Below, one piece after another: positions 1-7,370 of a DNA stretch of 64,000 nt. The stretch comes from Brevibacillus fortis. Its GTDB lineage: Bacteria; Bacillota; Bacilli; Brevibacillales; Brevibacillaceae. Location of the stretch: the NCBI RefSeq assembly GCF_003013395.1, contig NZ_PXZM01000003.1, positions 248,001 to 312,000 of the forward strand. Reading direction: 5' to 3'. The position numbers and the translations under genes were made by a program. How positions within the stretch are numbered: position 1 is the stretch's first letter; each line of letters starts with the position of its first letter. The notes under the pieces are model-generated. The model saw nothing but the letters and a program-made list of their open reading frames with translations. It was not told where the DNA came from and searched no databases.

Positions 1-996
1 CAATTCTTCCAGCTTCGGTGCCCGTGGATCATGTAGCCAACATGCAGCTTGATGACCCTCAGTGAATGTGGAAGCGTCCGGCATTTGCTGCTCGCATATT
101 TCCATCGCAAACTGACAGCGCGGAGCGAACGGACAACCTTTTGGCGGGTGGAATAAATCTGGTGGCGTTCCCTCAATCGGTACCAGTCGTTCCTTTTCCA
201 CGCCATCGATCCGCGGCAGAGAGCGCATCAAGCCCCATGTATACGGATGCTTCGGATTTGCGAAAATATCCTCTACCTTGCCTGTTTCCACAACAATTCC
301 TGCATACATAACCACGGCCCGGTGTGCGATTTCGGCTACGACACCCAAGTCATGTGTAATCATCACGATGGAGAGCTGCTGCTGTTCTTGCAATTCTCGC
401 AGCAAATCCAAAATCTGCGCTTGAATCGTTACATCCAATGCCGTCGTTGGTTCATCCGCAATAACGAGCTTTGGGTTATTGGCGAGTGCAATCGCGATGA
501 CGACACGTTGCCGCATTCCCCCGGAAAACTCATGCGGGTATTGATCGACCCTTTTTTCCGGATCGGGGATACCTACCAGACGAAGCATCTCCATTGCTTT
601 TTTACGCGCCTCTTCTTTGCTGACCTGATGGGTACGAACAAATCCCTCAACGATTTGGGCACCGACCTTCATCGTAGGGTTCAGTGCCGTCATCGGGTCC
701 TGGAAGACCATCCCGATCTCGGCCCCACGGACCGAAAGCAATTCCTTCTTGCTCATCCCGGTGATGACTTTTCTATCAAAACGAATCTGGCCATCCACGA
801 TTCTTCCCGGCGGGTTCGGGATCAACCCCATGATCGCTTGGGCAGTTACACTCTTCCCACAGCCGCTCTCTCCCACTACCGCAAGCGTCTCGCCACGATC
901 AACATGAAAGGTAACTCCCCGTACAGCCTGTACCTCTCCACCGTACGTTTTGAAATGTACGCGGAGGTTTTCTACTTGTAGTAAATGATCCGCCAT
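1..996 (-). CDS. Oligopeptide/dipeptide ABC transporter ATP-binding protein (OppD/DppD family), 3' end outside window
   Basis: Cytoplasmic ATPase subunit of a peptide-type ABC importer. The frame is open from the ATG at 996 to the left edge (332 codons), so only the last few residues are missing for a family of roughly 330-350. Visible are Walker A GESGCGKS (residues 42-49), the signature FSGGMRQR, Walker B LVIADEPTTALD, the H-loop ITHDLG and the C-terminal oligopeptide/HPY tail with GCPFAPRC. The ribosome site AGGAGG lies just before the start. It is the third gene of the set and follows the OppC-like permease by 28 bases, so it is probably cotranscribed with both permeases. The substrate cannot be read from the ATPase; peptides are the usual cargo, and nickel is an alternative within the family. 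Confidence 0.93.
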   Translation of the reverse strand, partial: MADHLLQVENLRVHFKTYGGEVQAVRGVTFHVDRGETLAVVGESGCGKSVTAQAIMGLIPNPPGRIVDGQIRFDRKVITGMSKKELLSVRGAEIGMVFQDPMTALNPTMKVGAQIVEGFVRTHQVSKEEARKKAMEMLRLVGIPDPEKRVDQYPHEFSGGMRQRVVIAIALANNPKLVIADEPTTALDVTIQAQILDLLRELQEQQQLSIVMITHDLGVVAEIAHRAVVMYAGIVVETGKVEDIFANPKHPYTWGLMRSLPRIDGVEKERLVPIEGTPPDLFHPPKGCPFAPRCQFAMEICEQQMPDASTFTEGHQAACWLHDPRAPKLEEL

Positions 997-1024
997 GTCT
1001 GATCCTCCTATCTTCGTGGCGAGG

Positions 1025-1969
1025 TTACTCGCGAATTCTTGGGTCTAATGCGTCCTGCAAGCCATCACCGAAGACGTTGAAGGCAAACATCGTCAAGGAA
1101 ATCATCAAGGCCGGGAAGAAAAGTCTCCACCAATCCCCTGTCAAAATGACACCGAGTGCATCGTTGGTCATCGTGCCCCAGCTAGCGATAGGCGCTTGCA
1201 CACCCAACCCTAAAAAACTGAGGAAAGATTCTGCAAATATCGCCGACGGAATGGTAAACGTCAAGTTCACGATGATGACCCCGATGGTGTTCGGAATCAA
1301 GTGACGCAACAGAATGCGTGGGAATTTTGCCCCGAGCACTTGCGCTGCCATGATGAACTCCTGATTTTTCAATTGTAGGATTTGTCCCCGAACGAGACGA
1401 GCCATCCCTACCCAACCCGTTGCGGACAACGCGATGATGATGGTAACAATTCCTGGCTCCATTACAACCATCAGCATGATCACCACGAGCAGATACGGCA
1501 GTCCATACAATACCTCGATCAATCGCATGATGATCGTATCGATTCGGTCACCTTTTTTGCCTCGACCAGCCATGTATCCGGCAATACCGCCAACGGTCAC
1601 ACCGATGACCAAGTCAATTAACGCAGCCGAAATTCCGATAATGAGTGAAATCCGCGCCCCGTACCATGTCCGTGAAAACATATCGCGTCCCAGCTCATCT
1701 GTTCCGAACCAATGCTCGCTCGATATTTCCTGATTCGCGCTCAAGAGACTCTGATCCGAATAGCTGTACGGAACGAGATGTGGTCCGATAATCGCCATGG
1801 CAATCAGCATAATAATCAGGGTCAAGCCCACCATCGCCAGCTTGTTTCGGACGAGCTTTCTCGTTACTTGTTGAAAATGAGTCAGGCTCGGTCGCATTTG
1901 GGCGATCTGTCCATCTGCTTTTTGAGCTCTTGGTCGAAACAACTCATTTACTGATTGATCTACCGCCAT
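1025..1969 (-). CDS. ABC transporter permease, OppC/DppC family
   Basis: Inner-membrane permease subunit (314 residues) of the peptide importer. It has the N-terminal cytosolic stretch and first transmembrane helix (about residues 45-67) typical of OppC, an exposed loop, then five more hydrophobic helices. The EAA coupling loop is visible around EFIMAAQVLGAKFPRILLRH, where the ATPase docks. The start at 1969 lies 3 bases beyond the stop of the upstream permease, implying translational coupling. No binding-protein gene is inside the window; it may lie to the left of the edge or elsewhere. Confidence 0.93.
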   Translation of the reverse strand: MAVDQSVNELFRPRAQKADGQIAQMRPSLTHFQQVTRKLVRNKLAMVGLTLIIMLIAMAIIGPHLVPYSYSDQSLLSANQEISSEHWFGTDELGRDMFSRTWYGARISLIIGISAALIDLVIGVTVGGIAGYMAGRGKKGDRIDTIIMRLIEVLYGLPYLLVVIMLMVVMEPGIVTIIIALSATGWVGMARLVRGQILQLKNQEFIMAAQVLGAKFPRILLRHLIPNTIGVIIVNLTFTIPSAIFAESFLSFLGLGVQAPIASWGTMTNDALGVILTGDWWRLFFPALMISLTMFAFNVFGDGLQDALDPRIRE

Positions 1970-1972
1970 TGG

Positions 1973-2905
1973 CTACCTCCCCTTGCTCGATAGTTTGATT
2001 CGTGGATCGACTAACATATAGGCCAGATCAATCAAGAAGATAATGAGCACCAAGATGGCACTGTAGAATACCGTGGTTCCCAGAATAACAGGATAATCTC
2101 GATTGAAAATGCCATCGACGAAGTACTTGCCGATCCCAGGTACCGCAAATATCTTTTCGACGACAAACGTTCCAGTTAACAACCCCGCGATGAGCGGTCC
2201 CATAAACGTGACGATTGGCAAAATAGCGTTGCGGATTCCATGCTTGATCACTATCAGAAAAGTCGGAATTCCTTTTGCCTCAGCGGTCCGTATGTAATTC
2301 TGGTTCATCACGTCGATCATGCTCGTGCGCATATAGCGTGTAATGATGGCTAATGGTCCAAAAGCAAGTGCCAGTGAAGGCAGAACCGAGTGTTTCCAAC
2401 TGGTAAGCGTCGCTACTGGGAATAACGGCCATTTGATTGCCAAGTAATTAATGAGCAATGGCGCCATGATAAAGCTGGGTACAGCAATCCCTAATACAGC
2501 CATGACCATCGCCGCATAATCAATCCAGGTATTTCGGTTTAATGCCGCAATTGTTCCGAATATAAGTCCGAAAAAAAGGGCCACTGCTATCGCCTGCAAA
2601 CCGATCATTGCAGATGCTCCGAAGCCATCTTTGATCATATCATTGACACCGCGTGTCTCCGACTTAATAGAAGGTCCTAAATCGAGCATGACCAAACTTT
2701 TTAGATAAAGCAAATACTGCATCGGCAGCGGTTCATCCAAATTGTATTTGGCACGCAGATTCAACAAAATTTGCTCGGGCAACTGATCTGACTCTGACGC
2801 GAATGGATCTCCAGGGATCATATGCATCAGGCTAAAGGTCAACGTTACAATGATCCACAAAGTGAGTACCATCATCAGAATTCTTTTAAGTAAATAACGC
2901 GACAT
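1973..2905 (-). CDS. ABC transporter permease, OppB/DppB family
   Basis: First gene of the importer set, a 310-residue inner-membrane permease. The N-terminus MSRYLLKRILMMVLTLWIIV is the classic OppB first helix, followed by the exoplasmic segment with MIPGDPF, several membrane helices and the EAA loop YIRTAEAKGIPTFLIVIKHG. The C-terminus DLAYMLVDPRIKL is typical of the family. The ribosome site AGGGGG precedes the ATG at 2905. The promoter must lie in the intergenic region shared with the divergent regulator at 3302, which carries two copies of a repeated motif and a weak CodY-like sequence. Confidence 0.93.
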   Translation of the reverse strand: MSRYLLKRILMMVLTLWIIVTLTFSLMHMIPGDPFASESDQLPEQILLNLRAKYNLDEPLPMQYLLYLKSLVMLDLGPSIKSETRGVNDMIKDGFGASAMIGLQAIAVALFFGLIFGTIAALNRNTWIDYAAMVMAVLGIAVPSFIMAPLLINYLAIKWPLFPVATLTSWKHSVLPSLALAFGPLAIITRYMRTSMIDVMNQNYIRTAEAKGIPTFLIVIKHGIRNAILPIVTFMGPLIAGLLTGTFVVEKIFAVPGIGKYFVDGIFNRDYPVILGTTVFYSAILVLIIFLIDLAYMLVDPRIKLSSKGR

Positions 2906-2980
2906 CTATAAGAGCCCCCTAGTCCAGACTTGCAAAAAGATTAAGAAAATTCAACGCACCCTCCTTTTGAAAAATCTTTA

Positions 2981-3008
2981 ACGGAAATTAACCTAAAACA
3001 TTCCTTAA
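2981..3008 (+). repeat. Direct repeat copy 1 in divergent regulatory region
   Basis: The sequence ACGGAAATT, four bases, then TAAAACATTCCTT matches a second copy at 3117-3145, same orientation, about 136 bases away. Both lie between the OppB permease and the regulator at 3302. The repeat is seen directly; a role as regulator binding site is inferred. Confidence 0.6.
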
Positions 3009-3116
3009 TTCAACAATATAGTGCCGTCATTATTTAATGTCAATTCTGATTTTTTTATTTTTTGCATCGATTCATAAAGGAATTTGCTGAAAGTTGTCAA
3101 ATATACAACTATTAAT

Positions 3117-3145
3117 ACGGAAATTTTCCCTAAAACATCCCTTTT
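3117..3145 (+). repeat. Direct repeat copy 2 in divergent regulatory region
   Basis: The sequence ACGGAAATT, five bases, then TAAAACATCCCTT is the second copy of the motif at 2981-3008, with one extra base in the middle. Its position upstream of the regulator gene fits an autoregulatory operator; this is inference. Confidence 0.6.
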
Positions 3146-3301
3146 TATAGCTTCGTGGTCTCTACAACCCGCATACCCATTTGATGGGTTATATTTTATC
3201 TATATAAGAAAGACTGGCATACTAGAATGCCGAAAAAAGGATGGATCTCCTTCCTGACGAATTGTTTATCCCGTAGTTTAACTTTTTTGGAGGACATTTT
3301 G

Positions 3302-4612
3302 ATGATAAAAGTTGGCATAGTCGGTCCAAAAGATTCAGTAGATGCAATGGTAGCTGTGGGACGAGAGTTTTCCGATCACATCCTGCTCACCTCCTTTATT
3401 TATCAAGGAGTGGAACAAGTACCTGCACATGTAGCCGAAAATGATATGGAAACAGACATCTGGTTCTTCTCTGGAGTCGCCCCCTACTCGATGGCAAAAG
3501 CGCATATTGGCAAGAAAAAAGCCTTTTATCCGCAAGTCAATTCAAGTGTCCTGACCAAAGTATTGCTCGAATTGGTATACCGCGATGGCTTTTCTTTAGA
3601 TCGCGTGAGCTTCGATACCATTTCGGAAGCACATTTTCGTGAGACTTTAGAGGAATTGGGCCTGCACTGTGAGAATCCATACCTAATGCCATATAAAGAA
3701 TTCAGACAGAGATCTGAATTGGTAGCTTATCACACCCGCCTGATTCAGGAAAGCAAGGTAGACGCTTGTGTCACGGGAACGCTTTTCGTCACCGAAGAAT
3801 TAAAACGACAAGGAATCAGAGTATACCGAATGGGCTTTACGCGCTTCATATTTCGAGAGATTTTCAAGCAAATTCTGCAAGAGGGAGAAACGCTCCACTT
3901 CAAGCGCTCCCAAATTGCTGTTCAATTGATTGAAGTAACTGATATGGAAAAGCTCGTAAATGAGCCTGCAAACGCGTACGAGCTACGCCGCCTCGACCTG
4001 AAGCTCCAAGAGCTCGTGCTAGATTACACGGAGTCGATTTCCGGCAGCTTCGTCGCGGTCGGCAATTCCAAGTTCATCATATTTTCCACCCGGGGATCAT
4101 TCGAAGACAATCCAGACTTTCACCCCACGATCCTTTTGGAAAAAATCAAGCTGCTCACCAATTCGCATGCCAATATGGGAATCGGCTTTGGTGTCACAGC
4201 ATTGTCTGCTGAGCGCAATGCACAGCTCGCTCTCGGCCATGCCAAAAACCATAAGGATGCCGCTATTCTCGTCGACCATGACGGTTCGATTGAAGGACCA
4301 CTACGTCAAACGAACAGCATCAGCTACGAATATTGGACGCAGGACAAAGAAATCAGTGAAAATCTGAAAAAAGCCGGGGTCAGTATTACGACGTTTAACA
4401 AAATCATTTCCGTGCAAAAAGCGTTGGGCCAAAAATATATTAGCGCTTCGATGATCGCGGAATGGATGGGGATGACCCCTCGCAACGCACGAAGAATCTT
4501 AAGTGACTTGGCAGAGCACAACATTATTGAACAAATTGGGGAAGAGACCCCAACGAACCGGGGGCGCCCACGAAAGATTTATCGTATACTCCCCTCCCCA
4601 CAAACTATTTGA
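3302..4612 (+). CDS. Transcriptional regulator with PrpR_N-like, degenerate GGDEF-like and C-terminal winged-helix regions
   Basis: Predicted 436-residue DNA-binding regulator, divergent from the peptide importer. The start is placed at ATG 3302 because GGAGG lies 8 bases before it; a longer frame from 3227 lacks such a site. Residues 1-195 read like a sensory alpha/beta fold (MIKVGIVGPKDSVDAM at the start, ESKVDACVTG near 165), reminiscent of PrpR_N. The middle (about 215-345) has a cyclase-like pattern, including GIGFGVTALSAERNAQLALG, but no GGDEF motif. The last 70 residues look like a winged helix (ISASMIAEWMGMTPRNARRI, then GRPRKIYRI). Domain names are by eye. It may control the opp genes. 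Confidence 0.7.
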   Translation: MIKVGIVGPKDSVDAMVAVGREFSDHILLTSFIYQGVEQVPAHVAENDMETDIWFFSGVAPYSMAKAHIGKKKAFYPQVNSSVLTKVLLELVYRDGFSLDRVSFDTISEAHFRETLEELGLHCENPYLMPYKEFRQRSELVAYHTRLIQESKVDACVTGTLFVTEELKRQGIRVYRMGFTRFIFREIFKQILQEGETLHFKRSQIAVQLIEVTDMEKLVNEPANAYELRRLDLKLQELVLDYTESISGSFVAVGNSKFIIFSTRGSFEDNPDFHPTILLEKIKLLTNSHANMGIGFGVTALSAERNAQLALGHAKNHKDAAILVDHDGSIEGPLRQTNSISYEYWTQDKEISENLKKAGVSITTFNKIISVQKALGQKYISASMIAEWMGMTPRNARRILSDLAEHNIIEQIGEETPTNRGRPRKIYRILPSPQTI

Positions 4613-4676
4613 TTGTTTATCCATGAGAAAGCATTGCCCAAAAAATCCAATATCAAACGAATAGGAGGTCATACTT

Positions 4677-5615
4677 ATGCCCGTCCATCCACAGATTCAG
4701 CAAATATTAGACGTCTTCAATCGCTCACGTCATGAGGTTGATTTTAGCCACGTGACACCACAGGTTATGCGAATGGCGACTGATCAAATTCGAGATTCAG
4801 GCTTGGAAGCTGAACATGTAAAAAAGGTAGAGAATCGATCCCTTCCGTTAGAAGGCCGTGATATTCCAGTTCGCATATACACACCAGAAGGACAAGCACC
4901 CTTCCCTGCACTCGTCTACTATCATGGGGGCGGATTCGTGATCGGCAATCTCGAAACTGTCGACTCAGTATGTCGCAACTTCGCCAATAACGCAAAATGC
5001 GTGGTCATTTCTATCGATTATCGGCTCGCTCCTGAGCATCCTTTTCCTGCTGGGTTGGAAGATGCCTATGATTCTCTCCACTATATTTCCTCCTATCCTG
5101 ATCAGTTTGGCATTGACCCAGCGCGTATCGCGGTAGGTGGAGATAGTGCCGGGGGTAATTTTGCCCCAGTAGTGAGTCTCATGGCGAAAGAACGACAGGG
5201 CCCGCCTATCGTTTTTCAATTATTAATTTATCCAGCCGTAGGAATTGTGGACACTACTCCCTATCCATCCATGCAGGAAAATGCGCGTGGCTATTTGATG
5301 GATGTGGAATTGTTACATTGGTTCCTCGCTCATTATCTACCACCTGCCGATCGACAAAATCCATATCTTGATCCGATCAACGGAGCCGATCTCACTGGTC
5401 TGCCTCCTGCCATGGTGGTTACAGCCGAATACGACCCTTTGCGAGATGGCGGAAAAACGTATGCAGACAAGCTACGCGATAGCGGTGTCGATGTCGTCTA
5501 TCGAAATGAACAAGGCTTGATCCATTCCTTCATCGGATTCCATACCTCTATCAAGCAAGCGCAAGAATCGTTGGATGAGATGTCGGCACAATTACGAAAA
5601 GCTTTTAAAATGTAG
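4677..5615 (+). CDS. Alpha/beta hydrolase, HSL-family carboxylesterase (Aes-like)
   Basis: Soluble esterase of the hormone-sensitive-lipase family, 312 residues, the usual length. The oxyanion-hole motif HGGG is at 83-86, and the nucleophile elbow GDSAGG puts the catalytic Ser at 157. The acid and base are likely the Asp in AEYDPLRDGG (about 252) and the His in LIHSF (about 282). AGGAGG stands before the ATG. It follows the regulator by 64 bases on the same strand and could be read through from it. The natural substrate, probably a short-chain ester, cannot be told from sequence. Confidence 0.92.
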   Translation: MPVHPQIQQILDVFNRSRHEVDFSHVTPQVMRMATDQIRDSGLEAEHVKKVENRSLPLEGRDIPVRIYTPEGQAPFPALVYYHGGGFVIGNLETVDSVCRNFANNAKCVVISIDYRLAPEHPFPAGLEDAYDSLHYISSYPDQFGIDPARIAVGGDSAGGNFAPVVSLMAKERQGPPIVFQLLIYPAVGIVDTTPYPSMQENARGYLMDVELLHWFLAHYLPPADRQNPYLDPINGADLTGLPPAMVVTAEYDPLRDGGKTYADKLRDSGVDVVYRNEQGLIHSFIGFHTSIKQAQESLDEMSAQLRKAFKM

Positions 5616-5630
5616 GTCGTATTGGATAAA

Positions 5631-5690
5631 CAAAGCGTAAGCCAGCGAACAGGGGATATTCCTCTCCTTTCCGACTGCTTGCGCTTCCTT
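5631..5690 (+). other. Imperfect hairpin between the esterase and the acetyltransferase
   Basis: GCGTAAGC near 5632 can pair with GCTTGCGC near 5680, with an inner AGGGG/CCTCT helix. No clear U-tract follows, so this is a structured spacer, processing site or weak terminator rather than a standard one. It supports a downstream start for the acetyltransferase. Confidence 0.4.
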
Positions 5691-5711
5691 ATGGTGGGAA
5701 GGGTGAAATCA

Positions 5712-6239
5712 TTGACTAGACATACAGACGACAAAGTGACCATTCGCATCGTTCGTATCGAGGATGCGGCAGCCATTTTATCTTTGCAGCGTGATGTGGT
5801 TTGTGAAGGTGAATTTTTTATTGCTGTTTCCGAAGAGTTCAACAAAACCATGGAGCAGCAGCTTGAGTGGATACAAAACATCATCGACAATGACAGGGAA
5901 ACCATGTTGGTAGCGGAAATAAACGGTGAATTGGCTGGCATGGTCGTGTACGTTTCTCCGGCTCGCAAACGTTTGTCTCATACAGGTTCGATCACGATGA
6001 TGATCCAGAAAGCTCACAGAAATAAGGGCATCGGCAAGGTTTTATTGAAGGAGTTGTTAGCTTGGGCAAAGCAACATCCGCTCATTGAAAAAGTGAGCTT
6101 AGGCGTGTTCTCCAACAATCTGAGAGCGATTGCTTTATACAAAAGCCTTGGATTTGTGGAAGAAGGACGAAAAGTGAAAGAATTCAAGCTGGCTGAGAAT
6201 GAATACGCAGATGATGTCCTGATGTACAAATTCGTATAG
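5712..6239 (+). CDS. GNAT family N-acetyltransferase
   Basis: Predicted acetyl-CoA dependent N-acetyltransferase, about 175 residues. Motif A, which binds the CoA pyrophosphate, is seen as HRNKGIGKVLLKELLAW, and the C-terminal part carries NNLRAIALYKSLGF, typical of the RimI/ribosomal and amine acetylating branch. I chose the TTG at 5712, preceded by GGAAGGGTG. The frame extends upstream to 5622, but that stretch overlaps a hairpin and is not protein-like. Another possible start is the ATG at 5691. Acceptor substrate unknown. It follows the esterase and may be cotranscribed. Confidence 0.8.
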   Translation: MTRHTDDKVTIRIVRIEDAAAILSLQRDVVCEGEFFIAVSEEFNKTMEQQLEWIQNIIDNDRETMLVAEINGELAGMVVYVSPARKRLSHTGSITMMIQKAHRNKGIGKVLLKELLAWAKQHPLIEKVSLGVFSNNLRAIALYKSLGFVEEGRKVKEFKLAENEYADDVLMYKFV

Positions 6240-6263
6240 CGTCCATTCGTTTTCCTTCCATGC

Positions 6264-6296
6264 AAAAAAGGACCTTCCCATCAGGTCCTTTTCTTA
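6264..6296. terminator. Bidirectional terminator
   Basis: AAAAGGACCT and AGGTCCTTTT form a 10-base stem around a 7-base loop between two convergent genes, giving a U-run on either strand. Confidence 0.85.
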
Positions 6297-6310
6297 TGAG
6301 CAAGTAAGCT

Positions 6311-7198
6311 CTATACCGATTTAGATGGCTGAACAGATTGTTTCTTTTGAACACTGGCAACAATCACACCCACGACAATCAACAAGGATCCCCCCACTTG
6401 AATCGAGGTCACTTGCGAGCCAAGTAGTAAAAATCCGACCAGCATGGCTACAAAAGGCTGTAAGTTAAGGAAAATAGCTGCCTTGCCCGTCCCTACCACT
6501 TTTAATTGCTGATTCCAGACGATTCCACATATTCCTTGCATGAGGATTGCGGTCAAAATGAGCATCGCCCATGCCCACACTTCGTGGCTGATCTGCGCCC
6601 CTGGCTCGATCGTCAACAGCGCCGCAGGAGTCAAAAACAAAGTGCCAACCGTCGTCGAGTAAACGGTGGCAATAAACGGCTGCATGGTTTGCGTCAGTTT
6701 GCGAATGATGATCATAGAAGACGAGAATGTGACCATAGCAATCACAATGAGAAAGACTCCTTTGGAAATGGAGAGTCCTGCCCCAATTCCGACTACGAAG
6801 AATGTTCCCAATAGAGCCAAGCCAGACCCAAGCTTCATACGCAAGGTAAACTGTTCCTTCAAAAATAACGAAGCCAGCACTGCGGTGACGATCGGCGCCA
6901 AGGAAAGGATCAGCGATGCCGTTGTCGCATCTGTCGTCAAGAGTCCGTTGAAATACGCCGTTTGATTCGCCAACGTTCCGATCAATCCAAGCAAAACAAG
7001 AAGTCCTAGCTCACGAGTAGTGATTTTTACGAATTTTTTGGTCAGCCACGCGTAAATGATCAGAAACATAGACGTGAAAAGCAAGCGCACATCTGCCAAA
7101 AATAGCGGTGGAAACTCTTTGACCAGCATGCTTCCGAACACAAAATTACTACCCCACAGCGTCACACAAAAAAGCAACAGCAAGTACGACCGAATCAT
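6311..7198 (-). CDS. EamA-family (DMT superfamily) transporter
   Basis: Inner-membrane drug/metabolite transporter of 295 residues with about ten hydrophobic helices and the two-fold EamA repeat; the first repeat begins LFCVTLWGSNFVFG, a hallmark of the family. The start is set at ATG 7198, with GAAGGA just upstream, rather than the frame's earlier ATG at 7225. Family members export amino acids, metabolites or drugs; the cargo here is unknown. It stands alone, convergent with the acetyltransferase and sharing its terminator. Confidence 0.88.
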   Translation of the reverse strand: MIRSYLLLLFCVTLWGSNFVFGSMLVKEFPPLFLADVRLLFTSMFLIIYAWLTKKFVKITTRELGLLVLLGLIGTLANQTAYFNGLLTTDATTASLILSLAPIVTAVLASLFLKEQFTLRMKLGSGLALLGTFFVVGIGAGLSISKGVFLIVIAMVTFSSSMIIIRKLTQTMQPFIATVYSTTVGTLFLTPAALLTIEPGAQISHEVWAWAMLILTAILMQGICGIVWNQQLKVVGTGKAAIFLNLQPFVAMLVGFLLLGSQVTSIQVGGSLLIVVGVIVASVQKKQSVQPSKSV

Positions 7199-7327
7199 GA
7201 TTGTTCCTTCTTTCACCCGATGCATTATTCTTCCGTTAGCTATCGTACAGGAGAGAGCGAAAAAAGTCCATGAGCTGATCTGCTATACTTTGATGGAAAT
7301 TATATTTGTTTATACACTCTGTCACAT

Positions 7328-7366
7328 AAAAAAGACCAGGAACGACTTGGTTCACTGGTCTTCCCT
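7328..7366 (-). terminator. Terminator of the acyltransferase gene
   Basis: On the minus strand AAGACCAG pairs with CTGGTCTT across a loop and is followed by TTTT, just after the stop of the acyltransferase. Confidence 0.8.
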
Positions 7367-7370
7367 TGTT

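Noticed and set aside
247..981. Plus-strand frame of 244 codons
   Set aside because: It is a shadow of the OppD-like ATPase on the minus strand, which has all ABC motifs in frame.
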